A DNA stretch of 5,719 nt from CAYWMQ01 sp964459635. Its GTDB lineage: Bacteria > Patescibacteriota > Minisyncoccia > Phycocordibacterales > UBA12088. The notes below the pieces were generated by a model. It had not been told where the DNA came from. It saw nothing but the letters and a program-made list of their open reading frames with translations, and searched no databases. Within the stretch, counting starts at the first letter, position 1. The number at the start of each line of letters is the position of its first letter. The translations under genes were made by a program, and so were the position numbers. The stretch is from assembly GCA_964459635.1 (NCBI GenBank), contig CAYWMQ010000050.1:1-5719 (forward strand), given 5' to 3'. Below, one piece after another: positions 4,249 to 5,719 of this stretch.

Positions 4249-5268
4249 ATGTCCGTACACCTACACCGGGGCGCGGTACTGCTCGCCGCATTTCTTTGTG
4301 CTCTGTTCGCTAGCGCCGGAGCGTACGCCGCGGGGGCTGACTGTCCCGAGCTCACTGCGCTCCAGCGCGTAGCGGGCTACGTCTCCGGGCTCGGGTTCTT
4401 CCAGGGGCTCGGTGCCGTGATTGCCGCCGCAGGACTCATCTACATGGGCCGCGGCATTATTGCAAAAGTTGTACGCGAGCAACGTATCTTACTCGAAACC
4501 GCGGCCTACGTGGTGAGCGCCGCCTTTATCGCGAGCGGGCACTGGCTTGCGGCAGACATGGTCTTGTGGCCGGTCATGGTGGGCTGCATTTGTTTTGCAG
4601 GGGCACTCATCGCTACGACCGTGCTACATAAACTCCAGGCACGCGATCCAAAACCCCTCGCTTCCATCTTAATGGTGGTTTGGGGAGCGGTGGCAGTGTA
4701 CTACCAGCTTCCCGCGGTAGGCTTCCTCGCCATGATGGCGCTTATGACCGTGCTTGGCTTCACCATCGTCGTACGCCAGCTCTCGTACGGGTTCGGTTTC
4801 GAGGATGAGGCGAGCATTCCAGCTGCTACGGTCGCCGCACTCTTCATTCTGGCGGCATACCTGGCGATACACATCCTGGTGCCCGAGGCGCCAGCTGCGG
4901 TCTTGGTGTTCAAGCCGGCCGCGTTCTGGGTAAGCTCATTCGTCGCGTTCATAGGCCTGCTCATCATGTCGAGCCGATACTACACCGGTGGTGTGAATGG
5001 GCACTACCTGGTGATGCAGATCTATGCGCTCTTAAGCTACCTAGTGGCGCTTGCGCTCGCCATGATCTTCGGCATCAATCCCCTTGCGGGCATGGCCGGG
5101 ACCTTCCTCGTGTTCTACCTTGCCGCAAAGCCGCTCGACGTACCGGTGCACGGCCACATCGCGGTCGGCGCTATGCTCACGGTCGCCGGAGCCATCATGT
5201 ACGGCGCGTGGTGGTACGCGAGTCAGCACATTGCTGATGTGGGCCAGTACCTCACGCTCGTACAATAA
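4249..5268 (+). CDS. Polytopic membrane protein of unknown function, 339 aa
   Basis: I do not recognise the family. The ATG at 4249 is chosen because AAAGGAA (4237-4243) sits 5 nt upstream and the product then begins with an N-terminal signal peptide (hydrophobic 8-22, AGAYA before a likely cut at 27/28). The longer open frame to 4030 overlaps thrS and is not used. After the signal peptide about nine or ten hydrophobic spans can be drawn: roughly 45-66, 82-100, 103-124, 137-152, 154-175, 189-210, 222-240, 253-274, 278-293 and 303-322. Short basic loops (AKVVREQR, HKLQARDPK) suggest a cytoplasmic side. Acidic GFGFEDEAS (181-189) and SSRYYTGGVNGHY (241-253) are the most distinctive loops. It contains many small residues (Ala, Gly), as tightly packed transporters or channel-like proteins do. 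No ATPase, transporter or enzyme motif was seen. Confidence 0.85.
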   Translation: MSVHLHRGAVLLAAFLCALFASAGAYAAGADCPELTALQRVAGYVSGLGFFQGLGAVIAAAGLIYMGRGIIAKVVREQRILLETAAYVVSAAFIASGHWLAADMVLWPVMVGCICFAGALIATTVLHKLQARDPKPLASILMVVWGAVAVYYQLPAVGFLAMMALMTVLGFTIVVRQLSYGFGFEDEASIPAATVAALFILAAYLAIHILVPEAPAAVLVFKPAAFWVSSFVAFIGLLIMSSRYYTGGVNGHYLVMQIYALLSYLVALALAMIFGINPLAGMAGTFLVFYLAAKPLDVPVHGHIAVGAMLTVAGAIMYGAWWYASQHIADVGQYLTLVQ

Positions 5269-5289
5269 AAAAGGCAAAAGAGCTTTGCC
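5267..5289 (-). terminator. Minus-strand intrinsic terminator at the membrane-gene 3' end
   Basis: Read on the minus strand, GGCAAA (5289-5284), loop GCTCT and TTTGCC (5278-5273) form a 6-bp stem followed by six T's (5272-5267). On the + strand the A-run precedes the stem and no T-run follows, so it should not stop + transcripts. It would stop antisense transcription entering the membrane-protein gene. Confidence 0.6.
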
Positions 5290-5311
5290 CCGCCTCTCAA
5301 AGAGGTGGGGC
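5287..5311 (+). other. Strong 3' hairpin after the membrane-protein gene
   Basis: An 11-bp stem pairs GCCCCGCCTCT (5287-5297) with AGAGGTGGGGC (5301-5311), with one G-T pair and a CAA loop. It shares bases 5287-5289 with the smaller stem 5273-5289, so only one can form at a time. There is no T-run after it (GATCTGC follows), so it may protect the mRNA 3' end or act in factor-dependent termination rather than as an intrinsic terminator. Confidence 0.7.
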
Positions 5312-5342
5312 GATCTGCATGACGTACCACTCCGGCAGGACA

Positions 5343-5371
5343 TGGACTAGCCCGGCAATTGGTGCTACGGT
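5343..5371 (+). promoter_or_regulatory. Possible promoter of the last gene
   Basis: TGGACT (5343-5348, four of six to TTGACA) and TACGGT (5366-5371) are 17 nt apart. The -10 hexamer is the same as the one proposed at 4212-4217. The predicted start lies near 5378, inside the inverted repeat 5376-5389. Confidence 0.35.
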
Positions 5372-5375
5372 CAGG

Positions 5376-5389
5376 CGAGACGTGTCTCG
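5376..5389. promoter_or_regulatory. Inverted repeat CGAGAC-GT-GTCTCG
   Basis: A perfect 6+6-nt inverted repeat lies at the predicted transcription start and ends 9 nt before the Shine-Dalgarno sequence AAGGAGG (5399-5405). As DNA it could be a small operator; as RNA it would be a 5-bp hairpin with a CGTG loop at the 5' end of the message. No evidence separates these. Confidence 0.35.
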
Positions 5390-5410
5390 TGGCCGAAAAA
5401 GGAGGATAAA

Positions 5411-5719
5411 ATGAAGGCAGAAGATGCTAATGCATCGCAGCAGGGACCTATGCGGACCGCACAGGTACGAGCCAGCGAGCCGGAGGTGTCCGATGCGCTC
5501 GTACACATTCGCATTGGCGTACCCATGCCAACTTCAATAATGAAGGACGCCATAGTGACCATCAGGTCAACTCGTGCCGACAAGGGCCGTGAAGCTTCAT
5601 CCATGTGTGCGCTCAGTACACAGGACGCGCAAGCATTTGTGCGAGAGGTGCTGATGCACGTACTGAAGCAAGTCGGGGAGTCGGCTCCAAACGTGTTCTT
5701 TATCGGAAAAACGCCACAC
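5411..5719 (+). CDS. Hypothetical protein, N-terminal 103 codons, cut by window end
   Basis: This frame is open from the ATG at 5411 to the last base and has no stop, so the gene continues outside the window. AAGGAGG (5399-5405) is the strongest ribosome binding site here, 5 nt upstream of the ATG, which fixes the start. I do not recognise the family. The visible part has a polar, probably disordered N-terminus (residues 1-22, MKAEDANASQQGPM and onward), then ALVHIRIGVPMPTSI (29-43) and KDAIVTIRSTRADKG (45-59), which look like two beta strands with a turn, and then a helix, TQDAQAFVREVLMHVLKQV (70-88). The beta-beta-helix order followed by NVFFIGK (94-100) suggests a small alpha/beta domain. 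No signal peptide is seen. Function unknown. Confidence 0.7.
   Translation, partial: MKAEDANASQQGPMRTAQVRASEPEVSDALVHIRIGVPMPTSIMKDAIVTIRSTRADKGREASSMCALSTQDAQAFVREVLMHVLKQVGESAPNVFFIGKTPH

Overview
The window (5,719 nt, GC-rich, with short intergenic gaps) looks like a chromosomal piece of a Candidate Phyla Radiation (Patescibacteria, probably Parcubacteria-like) genome. This assignment is an inference. It rests on a threonyl-tRNA synthetase with no N-terminal TGS domain, an exported protein with a 'FVExLIxxGxIP...KAR' segment of the kind I associate with CPR surface proteins, and purine-rich 7-nt repeats, one of which lies inside a gene. TGA, TAG and TAA all behave as stops, so the code appears standard.

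Layout. 20-1041: two unrecognised small cytosolic proteins (135 and 138 aa) on the + strand, perhaps distant paralogues. Each is followed by a copy of an almost identical 72/74-nt element holding a GC-rich hairpin. The second gene has its own likely promoter (545-573). 1122-1180: a degenerate heptanucleotide tract. 1178-1780 (- strand): an exported protein with a signal peptide and a C-terminal beta-rich region with two cysteines. 1918-2136 (+): a 72-aa helical protein of unknown function with its own promoter and a textbook intrinsic terminator (2147-2171).

The best find is 2189-2336, the leader of thrS. A near-consensus promoter (TTGACA-N17-TATAGT) is followed immediately by a 13-codon ORF, MVHIFFNGTTTTA, with four consecutive threonine codons. 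After it come three mutually exclusive RNA pairings: a protector 1:2, an 8-bp antiterminator 2:3, and a short terminator 3:4 ending in seven T's. This is the full architecture of ribosome-mediated transcription attenuation, here controlling threonyl-tRNA synthetase (2337-4118). The predicted transcription start nearly coincides with the leader ATG, so the leader peptide would be translated from a leaderless or nearly leaderless mRNA.

Downstream, 4249-5268 encodes a signal-peptide-bearing polytopic membrane protein with its own promoter. Its 3' end carries two overlapping hairpins, one of which is a good terminator only for minus-strand transcription. The window ends inside an unrecognised gene (5411 onward) with a very strong Shine-Dalgarno sequence. 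Apart from the leader peptide and thrS, the genes appear to be separate transcription units with no evident shared pathway. No tRNA, rRNA, CRISPR array or insertion sequence was seen.
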